60,892 nt of DNA. Origin: Gammaproteobacteria bacterium (lineage in GTDB: Bacteria > Pseudomonadota > Gammaproteobacteria > Steroidobacterales > Steroidobacteraceae). The notes below the pieces were generated by a model. The model was not told the DNA's origin. It saw only the letters and a list, made by a program, of their open reading frames with translations, and made no database searches. The stretch is taken from the NCBI GenBank assembly GCA_021773365.1, contig JAJFKF010000076.1, positions 1 to 60,892 on the forward strand, in the 5' to 3' direction. Positions 1-8,424 of the stretch are shown piece by piece. How positions within the stretch are numbered: the stretch's first letter is position 1; each line of letters starts with the position of its first letter. Made by a program: the position numbers and the translations under genes.

Positions 1-563
1 ATTCGAGTCGCGAGCGCAATGTGGAATTGCACAGCGGCGAGGCCGTCTTCCGCGTAGCGCGTGAAGCATCGCGACCCTTCCAGGTCCACACGCCCACCGC
101 GATCGTTCGCGCGGTCGGCACCCGGTTCAATGTGAATCAGCAGCCGTCCGGCACGGTCGTCTCCGTGCTGGAAGGACGCGTGCGTGTCGTGACGCAGCTG
201 CAGAATCAACCAGGGCTTGCTGCTCCCGTTGATCCCGGCATCCAGGATCTGAAAGCCGGAGAAGAGGCCAAGGTGGAGTCCACGGGCCGCATCCGGAAAA
301 AGGCGCTGCCGGATGTGATCAGTGCGGCCGCCTGGCAGCGCAGGAATCTGAAGTTCCAGGAGACGCCACTTGAGAACATCGTGGCGCAGATCAACCGGTA
401 CAGCGCGCTGAAGCTACGACTGGAGGATGCGCAGATCGGCAGCCGGCTCTACGGCGGTATCTTCGACGCTACCGATCCGGAATCGCTGGCCGCGGTGCTG
501 GAGCGGGAACCGGATCTAGTGGTGGAGCGCCGGGCAGACGAGATCATCGTGCGCCGGCAGTAA
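1..563 (+). CDS. FecR-family anti-sigma/sigma-regulator protein, C-terminal part (cut by window edge)
   Basis: The reading frame is open from base 3 to the TAA at 561-563, so the gene starts before the window. The visible protein begins in the FecR domain: GEAVFRVA and PFQVHTPTAIVRAVGTRFNV match the conserved core of FecR proteins, which sit in the inner membrane and relay a signal from a TonB receptor to an ECF sigma factor. A C-terminal DUF4974/STN-like domain follows (RNLKFQETPLENIVAQINRY). The GTG at 21 is internal, not a start. A TlpA-like thioredoxin gene follows after 20 bp on the same strand. The family assignment is firm; the N-terminal membrane segment lies outside the window. Confidence 0.85.
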   Translation, partial: SSRERNVELHSGEAVFRVAREASRPFQVHTPTAIVRAVGTRFNVNQQPSGTVVSVLEGRVRVVTQLQNQPGLAAPVDPGIQDLKAGEEAKVESTGRIRKKALPDVISAAAWQRRNLKFQETPLENIVAQINRYSALKLRLEDAQIGSRLYGGIFDATDPESLAAVLEREPDLVVERRADEIIVRRQ

Positions 564-583
564 AATAAACGCGGAGTCTTCAT

Positions 584-1681
584 ATGTTCTACAAACTGGG
601 TCTGTCGCTTGCTGGAGCCGCCCTGGCTCTGTCGGGCGCCATCGCGCTGGCCGGAGAGGGTGGGAAGGCTGCTGATGGCAAAGAGGCCTTCGGGATAGGA
701 GAGCCCGCCCCGGAATTCCGCGCCGGACGCTGGCTGAACGGCCCTGTCGTCGAACGCTTCGAGCCCGGCCGGATCTATGTGATGGAGTTCTGGGCCACCT
801 GGTGCGGTCCCTGCCGCGCGGCCATGCCTCATTTGAGTGAGCTGGCGCGCAAGCACGCGGATCGTGTGACCATCATCGGCGTGGATATCCTGGAGAAGGG
901 CGACGATCCGCTGAAAATTGACGCCAAGGTCGACCGCTTCATGGCCGATGGCGGCAATGCGATGAAATATCCGGTGTGCCGCGACACCTCCGATCTGTAC
1001 CTGACAAACGAATGGTACAAGCGCTCCGGCTCGCCGGGCATTCCCGCAACGATTGTCGTGGACGGCAAAGGCAACATCGCCTGGCTGGGAAATCCCGCAG
1101 CGGGTCTGGACAAGGCGCTCGATGATCTGGTGGCCGGGACCTTTGACTACAAGGCCTCCGCCGTGGATGCCGGGCAGAAGTTCAGCAAGGCCGAGGAATT
1201 GAACGCGGTGCTGGTCCCTGTCTTCGACGCGCTGCAGGCGAAGGAATGGGCCAGGGTGGTGAAGCTGGCCGATGAGGCAGCGGCGCGCGATGAGAAGTAC
1301 CGGACCCTCCTGCGGCTCCCGCGCTACCAGGCGCTGCTGCACGTCGATGAGGAAGAAGCCCGCAAGAGCGCGCACACCGCCATGGCCGGGCAGCGAATGG
1401 CGCGTGAGATGGCCACGATCATTGCGAAAGAGGATGGCCTCTCAAAGGAAACATACGCGCTGGCCTTCCGCGCCGTGGATGGCCAGACGGACGGCGCGTC
1501 GATGCTGGCGCTGGCATCGCTGAACTTCAGGCTGGGCCAGCCGTCAAAGGCCGTGGAGCTGCAACAGCAGCTGATTGAAATCGTCAGGAGCATGAACGCG
1601 CTTCCGGTGGATATGGAGCCGCTGGAAGAGGATCTGAAGAAGTATCAGGAAGCCGTTCGGGCCGCCGCTCCACCGCGTTGA
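584..1681 (+). CDS. TlpA-like periplasmic thioredoxin-fold protein
   Basis: 365 aa. An N-terminal signal peptide (MFYKLGLSLAGAALALSGA) is followed by a TlpA/AhpC-TSA thioredoxin domain with the redox motif WATWCGPC at about residues 72-79 and a cis-proline region (GIPATIVVDGKG). About 180 residues of helical C-terminal tail follow with no motif I recognise. It probably reduces or isomerises disulfides of exported proteins in the periplasm. The start is supported by GGAG at 573-576, 7 nt before ATG. It follows the truncated fecR gene after 20 bp and is probably co-transcribed. The same FecR/TlpA pairing recurs at 7582-13356, which suggests the thioredoxin protein serves such uptake systems. 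Confidence 0.85.
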   Translation: MFYKLGLSLAGAALALSGAIALAGEGGKAADGKEAFGIGEPAPEFRAGRWLNGPVVERFEPGRIYVMEFWATWCGPCRAAMPHLSELARKHADRVTIIGVDILEKGDDPLKIDAKVDRFMADGGNAMKYPVCRDTSDLYLTNEWYKRSGSPGIPATIVVDGKGNIAWLGNPAAGLDKALDDLVAGTFDYKASAVDAGQKFSKAEELNAVLVPVFDALQAKEWARVVKLADEAAARDEKYRTLLRLPRYQALLHVDEEEARKSAHTAMAGQRMAREMATIIAKEDGLSKETYALAFRAVDGQTDGASMLALASLNFRLGQPSKAVELQQQLIEIVRSMNALPVDMEPLEEDLKKYQEAVRAAAPPR

Positions 1682-1722
1682 AACCAGGGGGCGGGCGGGT
1701 AAGCTGAAGCAACACTGGAGTG

Positions 1723-1770
1723 AGCTGCAAACCGATATGCAACTTTGACCAGCACTCTGGACGAATCGGC
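1723..1770 (+). repeat. Left copy of a 48-bp imperfect direct repeat flanking fic
   Basis: Bases 1723-1770 match 3158-3205 in the same orientation at 42 of 48 positions, beginning AGCTGCAAACCGA in both and ending CTGGACGAATCGG. The two copies bracket the fic gene and its promoter. The rest of 1682-2085 holds this repeat, a short open frame at 1745-1969 with no family resemblance (not called), and the fic control region from 2014 on. Confidence 0.8.
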
Positions 1771-2013
1771 GTCGAATCCAGATCAGCGGACGTATCGAAT
1801 ACTTCAAGAGGTAACGCTGACTTGTTGCCCCAAGGGGTGGCCTTACCTGGACGCCGATGCGGTCAATATTGAAAGTCGGTTTACAGGAGTGTCAGGTTGG
1901 AGCGCAGGGACTGACTCGCTCCGGCAGTTGACTGCTTCAGCAGAGAATTTATTCAATATCTACAAATAGTTACGCGCATAAAGCACCGTACGTGCTTGTC
2001 GGCGCTTCCTATA

Positions 2014-2048
2014 GACATGTAAAGAAATATCGCTTTTCTTTACATGTC
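2014..2048 (+). promoter_or_regulatory. Perfect 14-bp inverted repeat upstream of fic (candidate operator, distal site)
   Basis: The left arm GACATGTAAAGAAA (2014-2027) and right arm TTTCTTTACATGTC (2035-2048) are exact inverses around a 7-nt spacer. The element ends 37 bp before the fic start. Such a palindrome suits a dimeric regulator. Fic itself has a C-terminal winged-helix-like domain, so autoregulation is possible, but that is inference. Confidence 0.7.
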
Positions 2049-2058
2049 GGCGTAACGT

Positions 2059-2087
2059 GTCAAAAAATCACGTTTTTCTTTCCATAT
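2059..2087 (+). promoter_or_regulatory. Second, degenerate copy of the operator-like unit, overlapping the fic start codon
   Basis: Bases 2059-2087 repeat 2019-2047 at an exact 40-bp offset, matching at 22 of 29 positions, including TTTTTCTTTCCAT against CTTTTCTTTACAT. It contains a weaker inverted repeat, AACGTG (2054-2059) and CACGTT (2069-2074). The unit runs into the ATG at 2086, so a bound protein would cover the translation start region. No Shine-Dalgarno sequence is visible in this stretch. Confidence 0.55.
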
Positions 2088-3159
2088 GGCCGCCTCTCTT
2101 CCCCCTCTTCCTTTATCGGGTCATCCGACCCTGGAGACACCGGCCGTGCTGCGCCAGGTGGCCCGGGCGCACCGGCACTTGGCGGAGCTGAAGGGGGCGG
2201 TGGCCACGATTCCCACCGAAAACATCCTGATAGATACGCTGGCCCTGCAGGAAGCCAAAGACTCCTCCGCCATCGAAAATATCATCACCACTGACGATGA
2301 GCTGTTCCAGACTGATAGCGTCGCTGGAGAGTTCGCCAGCCTGGCGGCCAAAGAAGTGCATCGTTACGCATATGCGCTGCGAGTCGGTTTCGAGCGTGTG
2401 CGAAAACAAGGATTCATTCGTCTCGATGACATCCTGGCGGTGCAGGCGGCGCTGGAAGCCAATCGCCCCGGCCTGCGGAAGCTCCCGGGCACCGTTCTGA
2501 AGAACGCCGAGACCGGCGCGGTCGTCTATGAACTGCCCCAGAGCGCCATCGAAGTGTCGGTGCTGATGGATAACTTCGTCACGCACCTGAACCGCGCCGA
2601 ATCAGGCAATCTCGATCCGCTGGTGCAAATGGCCATCCTGCACTATCAGTTCGAAAGCATTCATCCTTTCTACGACGGCAACGGACGTACGGGCCGAATC
2701 CTGAACCTGCTGCATCTTGTGCTGAACGGGCTCATGGACATTCCTGTGCTGTACCTGAGCCGCTATATCGTCCGGCGGAAAGAGGATTACTACAAAGGTC
2801 TGCAAGCCGTGCGCGACAGCGGCGCGATCGAGGCATGGATTCTCTACATGCTGCGCGGCGTGGAGGAAACCTCCATCGATACCCTGAGGCGCGTGAGCGG
2901 CATCCGCACGCTGATGCAAAAGACAAAAGAGCGACTGCAGGTCGAGCTGCCAAAAATCTATAGCCAGGAATTACTGAACAATCTGTTCCGCCATCCCTAC
3001 ACCAAGATCGAATTTGTCCAGCACGACCTGAGCGTTTCCCGCCCTACAGCCATGAAATATCTGGATGCACTGGCGATAGCCGGGATCGTGCGCAAGGTGA
3101 AGATTGGACGGACCAACTTCTATATCAACGCCCCGCTGTTTGACCTACTTGGCTCGTAG
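2086..3159 (+). CDS. fic: Fic-domain protein AMP-transferase (adenylyltransferase), class II with self-inhibitory motif
   Basis: 357 aa. The catalytic Fic motif HPFYDGNGRTGR is complete at residues 193-204, with H193 as base, D197 for metal and R201/R204 for phosphates. The inhibitory helix motif (S/T)xxxE(G/N) is N-terminal: S60-S-A-I-E64-N65. This makes it a class II Fic protein that restrains itself rather than needing a separate antitoxin. Layout and sequence closely follow the Shewanella oneidensis Fic protein: N-terminal Fic_N domain (LPPLPL start), central Fic domain, and a C-terminal winged-helix-like segment (about 285-357). The family transfers AMP from ATP to Ser/Thr/Tyr hydroxyls; the target here is unknown. 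The start matches family N termini but lacks a ribosome-binding site. The gene is alone, convergent with mfd, and flanked by direct repeats, which suggests acquisition as a unit. Confidence 0.93.
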   Translation: MAASLPPLPLSGHPTLETPAVLRQVARAHRHLAELKGAVATIPTENILIDTLALQEAKDSSAIENIITTDDELFQTDSVAGEFASLAAKEVHRYAYALRVGFERVRKQGFIRLDDILAVQAALEANRPGLRKLPGTVLKNAETGAVVYELPQSAIEVSVLMDNFVTHLNRAESGNLDPLVQMAILHYQFESIHPFYDGNGRTGRILNLLHLVLNGLMDIPVLYLSRYIVRRKEDYYKGLQAVRDSGAIEAWILYMLRGVEETSIDTLRRVSGIRTLMQKTKERLQVELPKIYSQELLNNLFRHPYTKIEFVQHDLSVSRPTAMKYLDALAIAGIVRKVKIGRTNFYINAPLFDLLGS

Positions 3160-3205
3160 CTGCAAACCGACATCAAACTTTGAGCAGCACGCTGGACGAA
3201 TCGGG
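3158..3205 (+). repeat. Right copy of the 48-bp direct repeat flanking fic
   Basis: This copy matches 1723-1770 at 42 of 48 bases in the same orientation. It starts inside the fic stop codon (TAG 3157-3159) and runs into the fic/mfd convergent gap. There is no transposase nearby, so it could be a relic of an element end or a recombination scar. I saw no terminator hairpin in 3160-3239. Confidence 0.8.
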
Positions 3206-3239
3206 CTCTGACGGACCTTCTCAGTGACTGCACGGGATT

Positions 3240-6200
3240 TCAGGCCTGCAGCTGATCAAGCAGCGTCGCGGCCTGTTCGAAACGCTCGGCTTCCTCGTCC
3301 GCATCCCATTCAAAGCGTAATTTCAGCGGCCCATCCAGTCGATAGTCGTCGGGGTTGCGCTGAATCAGGCGAATGAGCACGGCCGGCTCGACGCTGCTGT
3401 CCTCGGTGAACAGGATGTAGCCGCCGTAGGGGCCGGCATCGACTTTCTGCAGGCCCAGGGCGCGGGCGCGCAGCTTCAGGGCAGCAATTCTGTACAGATT
3501 GCGCGCGGCCGGGGGCAGGGGGCCGAAGCGGTCGATCATTTCGGACTGCAGGTCATCCAGCGCCTCGGTGTCCGCGGCGTTGGCGATGCGTTTGTACAGC
3601 GTCAGGCGCAGATGAATGTCGGCGACGTAGTCTTCCGGCAGCAGGGCGGGCACATGCAGTTCGATCTCCGGGCCGCCGCGGTATCCGCCTTCCAGGTCCG
3701 GCTCCTTGCCGGATTGCAGTGACTTCACAGCCCGGTCCAGCAGTTCGGTGTAGAGATTGAAACCGATCTCCTGAATCTGACCGCTTTGCTCCTCGCCCAG
3801 CAGTTCGCCGGTGCCGCGGATCTCCAGGTCATGCGTGGCCAGCGTGAAGCCGGCGCCAAGATCTTCCAGAGACTCGATGGCCTCCAGCCGCTTGACCGCA
3901 TCGGCGGTCATGGCGCCCTTGGGCGGGGCGATGAGATAGGCGTAGGCGCGATGGTGCGAACGCCCCACACGCCCGCGCAGCTGGTGCAACTGCGCCAGGC
4001 CGAAGCGGTCGGCGCGATCAATGATGATGGTGTTGGCCGTGGGCACGTCGATGCCGCTTTCAATGATGGTGGTGCACATCAGCAGATTGAAGCGACGGTG
4101 GTAGAAGTCGAGCATCAGCTGCTCCAGATCCCGTTCGCGCATCTGGCCATGACCCACGCGTACGCTCGCTTCCGGCACCAGTTCAGCCAGTTCCTGTGCC
4201 CGCCGTTCGATGGATTCCACGCTGTTGTGTACGAAGTAGATCTGGCCGCCGCGCCGGATTTCACGCAGGCAGGCCTCGCGTACCTGGCCGCCATTCCATT
4301 CGGTGACAAAGGTCTGGATGGCGGTGCGTTCCGCCGGCGGTGTGGTGATCAGCGACAGATCGCGGATGCCGCCCAGCGCCATGTTCAGTGTGCGTGGAAT
4401 GGGTGTGGCGGTGAGGGTGAGCATGTCCACCTCGGCGCGCAGCGCCTTGAGCTTCTCCTTGTCGCGTACGCCGAAGCGATGCTCCTCATCGACGATGACC
4501 AGACCCAGGTCCTTGAAGGACACATTGGCGTGCAGCAGGCGGTGAGTGGCAATGACGATGTCCACCTCACCACGCTTCAGGCCGGCGACGGTTTGTTCGG
4601 TTTCTTTGGCCGTACGGAAGCGCGACAGTACTTCCAGCCGCACCGGCCAGTCGGCGAAGCGGTCACTGAAATTCTGGAAGTGCTGCTGCGCCAGGAGCGT
4701 GGTGGGGACCAGCACCGCCACCTGGCGGCCGGCCTGCACCGCGACGAAGGCCGCGCGCAGGGCAACTTCGGTCTTGCCGAAACCCACGTCGCCGCAGACC
4801 ACCCGGTCCATGGGCTGGTCCGACTGCAGGTCACCCACCACCTGTTCGATGGCCTGTGCCTGATCCGGAGTTTCCTCGAATGGGAACGCCGCCGCGAACG
4901 AACGATAGTCGCCTTCCTGGGCTCGCAGGCTGACGCCCTTGCGTGCGGCGCGGCGCGAGTACAGATCGAGCAGTTCCGCCGCCACATCGCGGATGCGTTG
5001 CGCGGCCTTGCGGCGGGCCTTCTGCCACTGTTCACTGCCCAGCTTGTGCAACGGCGCGGTTTCCGCCGGTGCGCCGGTGTAGCGGCTGACCCGTTCCAGT
5101 GCATGTACGGGCACGTAGAGCTTGTCGCCGCCCGCGTATACCAGCACCAGGAACTCGCCACGCTCGCCGGCGATCTCCATGACCTGCAGGCCCTGGTAGC
5201 GGCCCACGCCGTAGTCTTCGTGTACCACCGGCGCGCCCAGCGTCAGGTCCGTCAGTTCCTTCAGGATGGCGGCCGGATCGCGTTCGGCACGGCGGCGGCG
5301 ACGTTCCTGCTGGGCGCGTTCGCCGAAGATCTGCTCCTCGGTCAACAGCGCCAGCGAGGGGTCTTCCAGCAGCAGCGCGCCGGCAGTAGATGAGACGGTC
5401 AACCCCAGCCGGGCCTCACTGTCGAGAAAGGCCTGCCAGCCGTCGACCTGCTGCGTCTGGATCCTGCGGCCGCGCAGCAGCTCCAGCAGTACTTCGCGGC
5501 GGCCGGCGGACTCGGCGGCCAGCAGGATGCGTCCTGGAAATTCCTGCATGAACCTGAACAGTTCGGCCGCAGGCTCCTCGGCCCGTGGATTGATGCGCAG
5601 AAGAGGCGGGGCGTGGGTGAGGAAATTGACACTGATGTCCGCCTGCCCGCCTTGCGGGGGCAGGTCGGTCAGCGGGTCGAGTTTGTTGCGCGAAAGTCCG
5701 ACCAGCCGGTGCCTGGAGATCGCCTTGAGCATTTCATCGGGCTGCAGGCAGATTTCCCGTGGCTTGAGCACCGGGCGTTCCAGGTCGTGGCGGCGTTGTT
5801 CGTAGCGATCCTCGATGTCACGCCAGACGCTCTGGACCGCCGCGGCGACATCGCAGGTATCGACGATCAGTGTCTGCGCCGGCAGGTAGTCGAACAGTGT
5901 TTCCACCTGTTCGAAAAACAGCGGCAGGTAGTACTCGATGCCGGCCGGCGCCAGGCCCTCGGTAACCTGACGGTAGACCGGCGAGCGGGCCGGATCGCCT
6001 TCGAAGCGCGCGCGATAGCTGCGGCGAAAGGCCTTGATGCCATCGCCGGCCAGCGGGTACTCGCGCGCCGGCAGCAGACGGATGCTCTGTATGGCCTCGC
6101 CCGAGCGCTGGGTTTCGGGATCGAAGCTGCGGATGGAGTCGACATCCTCGTCGAACAGGTCGATGCGCAGCGGAAATCCCGCGCCCATGGGGAACACGTC

Positions 6201-6704
6201 AATGAGCGAGCCGCGGACTGCGAACTCGCCATGCGCCATGACCTGTCCCACGCTGGCGTAGCCGGCGGCAATCAGCCGCTGCCTGAAGGGCTCGACCTCG
6301 AGCCGTTGCCCGCGATCGAGCTGCAGCGAGTGACTTTCGATCCAGGCGCGCGGCGGCAGGCGCTGCAGCAGCGTGGACAGGGCCGCGACGGTGATGCCGC
6401 GATGGGTCGTCGGCAGCGCATACAGGGCCGCCAGGCGCTCGGAGACGATGTCCGGGTGCGGGGCGAACAGGTCGTAGGGCAGGGTTTCCCAGTCCGGGAA
6501 CAGTCGTACGGTCAGCGATTCGCCGGTGAAGAAACGCAGCGCGCCCTGCAGCCGCTCCGCCTCGCGTGCGTCAGCGGCAATGACCAGCACTGGCGCGTCG
6601 GCGCCAATGGCAGCCTCGGCGATGGCGAGTGCATCGGCGCTGCCGTAGAGGCGGCCCCAGCGGGCAGGAGTGGTCGTATCGGGCAGGCGCGGGCGGAGCA
6701 GCAT
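3240..6704 (-). CDS. mfd: Transcription-repair coupling factor Mfd
   Basis: 1154 aa, the usual length. Mfd is a DNA translocase that removes RNA polymerase stalled at lesions and recruits UvrA. The N-terminal UvrB-homology region comes first. The RNA polymerase-interacting CarD-like domain (HEDYGVGRYQGLQ) lies near residues 490-550. The helicase core has Walker A GDVGFGKTE at about 640, a DEEH box in VIVDEEHRFG, and motifs TATPIPRTLNMAL and LRGRVGRSHHRAYAY. The TRCF C-terminal domain ends the protein. The start ATG at 6704 is divergent from the methyltransferase gene, with a 77-bp gap. No frame break is visible. Confidence 0.97.
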   Translation of the reverse strand: MLLRPRLPDTTTPARWGRLYGSADALAIAEAAIGADAPVLVIAADAREAERLQGALRFFTGESLTVRLFPDWETLPYDLFAPHPDIVSERLAALYALPTTHRGITVAALSTLLQRLPPRAWIESHSLQLDRGQRLEVEPFRQRLIAAGYASVGQVMAHGEFAVRGSLIDVFPMGAGFPLRIDLFDEDVDSIRSFDPETQRSGEAIQSIRLLPAREYPLAGDGIKAFRRSYRARFEGDPARSPVYRQVTEGLAPAGIEYYLPLFFEQVETLFDYLPAQTLIVDTCDVAAAVQSVWRDIEDRYEQRRHDLERPVLKPREICLQPDEMLKAISRHRLVGLSRNKLDPLTDLPPQGGQADISVNFLTHAPPLLRINPRAEEPAAELFRFMQEFPGRILLAAESAGRREVLLELLRGRRIQTQQVDGWQAFLDSEARLGLTVSSTAGALLLEDPSLALLTEEQIFGERAQQERRRRRAERDPAAILKELTDLTLGAPVVHEDYGVGRYQGLQVMEIAGERGEFLVLVYAGGDKLYVPVHALERVSRYTGAPAETAPLHKLGSEQWQKARRKAAQRIRDVAAELLDLYSRRAARKGVSLRAQEGDYRSFAAAFPFEETPDQAQAIEQVVGDLQSDQPMDRVVCGDVGFGKTEVALRAAFVAVQAGRQVAVLVPTTLLAQQHFQNFSDRFADWPVRLEVLSRFRTAKETEQTVAGLKRGEVDIVIATHRLLHANVSFKDLGLVIVDEEHRFGVRDKEKLKALRAEVDMLTLTATPIPRTLNMALGGIRDLSLITTPPAERTAIQTFVTEWNGGQVREACLREIRRGGQIYFVHNSVESIERRAQELAELVPEASVRVGHGQMRERDLEQLMLDFYHRRFNLLMCTTIIESGIDVPTANTIIIDRADRFGLAQLHQLRGRVGRSHHRAYAYLIAPPKGAMTADAVKRLEAIESLEDLGAGFTLATHDLEIRGTGELLGEEQSGQIQEIGFNLYTELLDRAVKSLQSGKEPDLEGGYRGGPEIELHVPALLPEDYVADIHLRLTLYKRIANAADTEALDDLQSEMIDRFGPLPPAARNLYRIAALKLRARALGLQKVDAGPYGGYILFTEDSSVEPAVLIRLIQRNPDDYRLDGPLKLRFEWDADEEAERFEQAATLLDQLQA

Positions 6705-6781
6705 GTCGGCAACGGCAGGTCGGTCAAAAAGGGGGCGCAGCTTACCGAACTTCCGTGGATACGCGTACTCAGACAGGCTGT

Positions 6782-7501
6782 ATGTCCGCTAGCCGCTCCA
6801 GTCTGATGCCCCGGACCCTCCTGCCGGTCCTGATCCTGCTCGCCATGGCCTGCCAGGCAGCCGACCGTGACCGGCCCCAGTCTAGCGTTCGTCCCGGCAT
6901 CAACGACAGCTATGTCAGCAAGCGGCTCGATACCGACCGGATGACCGCGACCTTTGAGGACGAAGGCCGTGAAGCCTTCGCGCGCCGGCTGGATGTCATT
7001 GCTGAGCTGGACCTGAAACCGGGCGATGATGTTGCGGATGTCGGTGCCGGATCGGGATTCTATGTGGAATTGATGGCGGCGGCGGTGGGGAAGGCCGGTA
7101 CGGTGTATGCGGTGGAAATCGCGCCTAACTGGATTGAACACCTGCAGACCCTGGCAGAGGAGAAGGGTCTCCGGCAGGTCCGGGTGGTCACGGGTGGCGA
7201 ACGCTCGGTGCGACTGCCGAAGGCTTCGGTCGATCTGGTGTTCAGCAGCGACACCTATCATCACTTTGAGTATCCGGCGCAGACGCTGGCCAGCATTTTT
7301 GAAGCGCTGCGTCCGGGCGGGCGTTGGGTGGTGTTCGACTACGATCGCATTCCAGGCGTTTCGTCACGCTGGCTGCTCGGGCACCTGCGCCTGGGCAGGA
7401 CTGAAGCCCTCGCCGAGATCACCGCCGCTGGTTTTGTGCTCGAACGCGAGGTGGATCTCAACCTGCGCGACAACTACCTGGCGATTTTCCGGCGACCGTG
7501 A
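6782..7501 (+). CDS. Exported class I SAM-dependent methyltransferase-like protein
   Basis: About 239 aa. A signal peptide (MPRTLLPVLILLAMACQAA) is followed by a Rossmann methyltransferase domain: motif I DVADVGAGSGFYVELM, acidic residue of motif II in VYAVEIAP, and a late motif RPGGRWVVFDYDR. The signal could be a lipoprotein type (LAMAC, an imperfect lipobox) or an ordinary Ala-x-Ala cleavage site. Predicted methyltransferases with signal peptides form a known but uncharacterised group, of the COG4798 kind; export is puzzling because SAM is cytoplasmic. The start may be 6782 or 6806. An upstream in-frame extension would overlap the mfd start and is rejected. The gene is divergent from mfd and convergent with the TlpA gene. 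Confidence 0.75.
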   Translation: MSASRSSLMPRTLLPVLILLAMACQAADRDRPQSSVRPGINDSYVSKRLDTDRMTATFEDEGREAFARRLDVIAELDLKPGDDVADVGAGSGFYVELMAAAVGKAGTVYAVEIAPNWIEHLQTLAEEKGLRQVRVVTGGERSVRLPKASVDLVFSSDTYHHFEYPAQTLASIFEALRPGGRWVVFDYDRIPGVSSRWLLGHLRLGRTEALAEITAAGFVLEREVDLNLRDNYLAIFRRP

Positions 7502-7581
7502 GGCCGCCAGGCCGTACGCCTGGCTGCAAGAGTGCAGTCGCGTCCTGATTACGGCGGACGCACCATCATCCAGCCGGGCGC

Positions 7582-8424
7582 TTATGGATTTTCCGCAGTC
7601 GGGCCTCGCTCCTGCTCAGCTACCAGTTTGCGCAATTCCTGTTTGAAGGTTTCCGGCAAGGCGGACAGACGACGCTGCACCGTGCCCGAGCCATCGACCA
7701 GGAAGTAGGTGGGATAGCCGAAAATGGCCAGTTCTTCAACCAGGGCGGAGCGCGAGCCGATATTCCATTGCACCCAGGGCATGTCATGCTGCGCCACGTA
7801 CCGTGCCGCTGTCTCGCGCGTATCGTCGACACTGATGCCGATGATCTCGAACGGGCGATCGGCCATTTCGCGCTTCAGCACGGCGAGGTCGGGATGCCCG
7901 GCAATGCAGGCCCCGCACCAGGTGGCCCAGAAGTCGAGCAGCACAACCTTGTTGCGATAATTCGCCAGCGCATCGGCAGTGCCGTCGACCTTGTTGCCTT
8001 TGACATCGGCAAGGCTCCAGCCGCGCGCGCGTTCCAGGGCGCGCAGCTGCAATCGGGCGGTGGTGGTCTGGATGCTCGTCGCAGGCTGGGTTGCCAGAAT
8101 GTCCTCGGCGATCGAACGCAGCTTTGATGAGATCGATGTGTAGGCAGGTGCCTGCAGGTCGTGCAGGTGCATGTAGTCGGCATGCGCCAGCATCAACGCC
8201 ATCGACAGTTCGCCGCGGGCCGCTGTTTCGGTGATACCTGCCAGCGCGGACTCGAGAGCCTCAACCAGCTGCGGGTATTTGAGCTTCTGCGTGCGTGCGA
8301 AGATCTCTTCGACGGACTGGGGTTCCGGGCTGACATCCGGATCGCCCCCAGCCGTGGACGAGGACACCGCCAATGTCAGGCACACGGCCAGCAAGGCGGG
8401 AATCGCGGGTGCAGCTGCGTTCAT
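7582..8424 (-). CDS. TlpA-family thioredoxin-like protein
   Basis: 280 aa. It has an N-terminal signal peptide (PALLAVCLTLAVSSSTAG), about 110 residues of helical linker, and then a TlpA-like thioredoxin domain with LLDFWATWCGAC near residue 165-175 and a cis-Pro loop (FGYPTYFLVDGSG). It is likely a periplasmic thiol-disulfide protein. Its ATG overlaps the stop of the upstream TonB receptor gene by 4 nt (8421-8424), so the two are translationally coupled. It is the last gene of the sigma factor/FecR/receptor/TlpA unit. A role in receptor folding or in redox release of the imported ligand is inference. Confidence 0.87.
   Translation of the reverse strand: MNAAAPAIPALLAVCLTLAVSSSTAGGDPDVSPEPQSVEEIFARTQKLKYPQLVEALESALAGITETAARGELSMALMLAHADYMHLHDLQAPAYTSISSKLRSIAEDILATQPATSIQTTTARLQLRALERARGWSLADVKGNKVDGTADALANYRNKVVLLDFWATWCGACIAGHPDLAVLKREMADRPFEIIGISVDDTRETAARYVAQHDMPWVQWNIGSRSALVEELAIFGYPTYFLVDGSGTVQRRLSALPETFKQELRKLVAEQERGPTAENP

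Noticed and set aside
1745..1969. 74-codon frame between the TlpA-like gene and fic
   Set aside because: It starts inside the direct repeat, has no ribosome-binding site and no family resemblance.
3786..5393. 535-codon open frame antisense to mfd
   Set aside because: Shadow of mfd; no recognisable domain.
7506..7524. Hairpin GCCAGGC-CGTAC-GCCTGGC between the methyltransferase and TlpA genes as a terminator
   Set aside because: Only 7 bp of stem and no T tract on either side; could still slow transcription but is not a supported intrinsic terminator.
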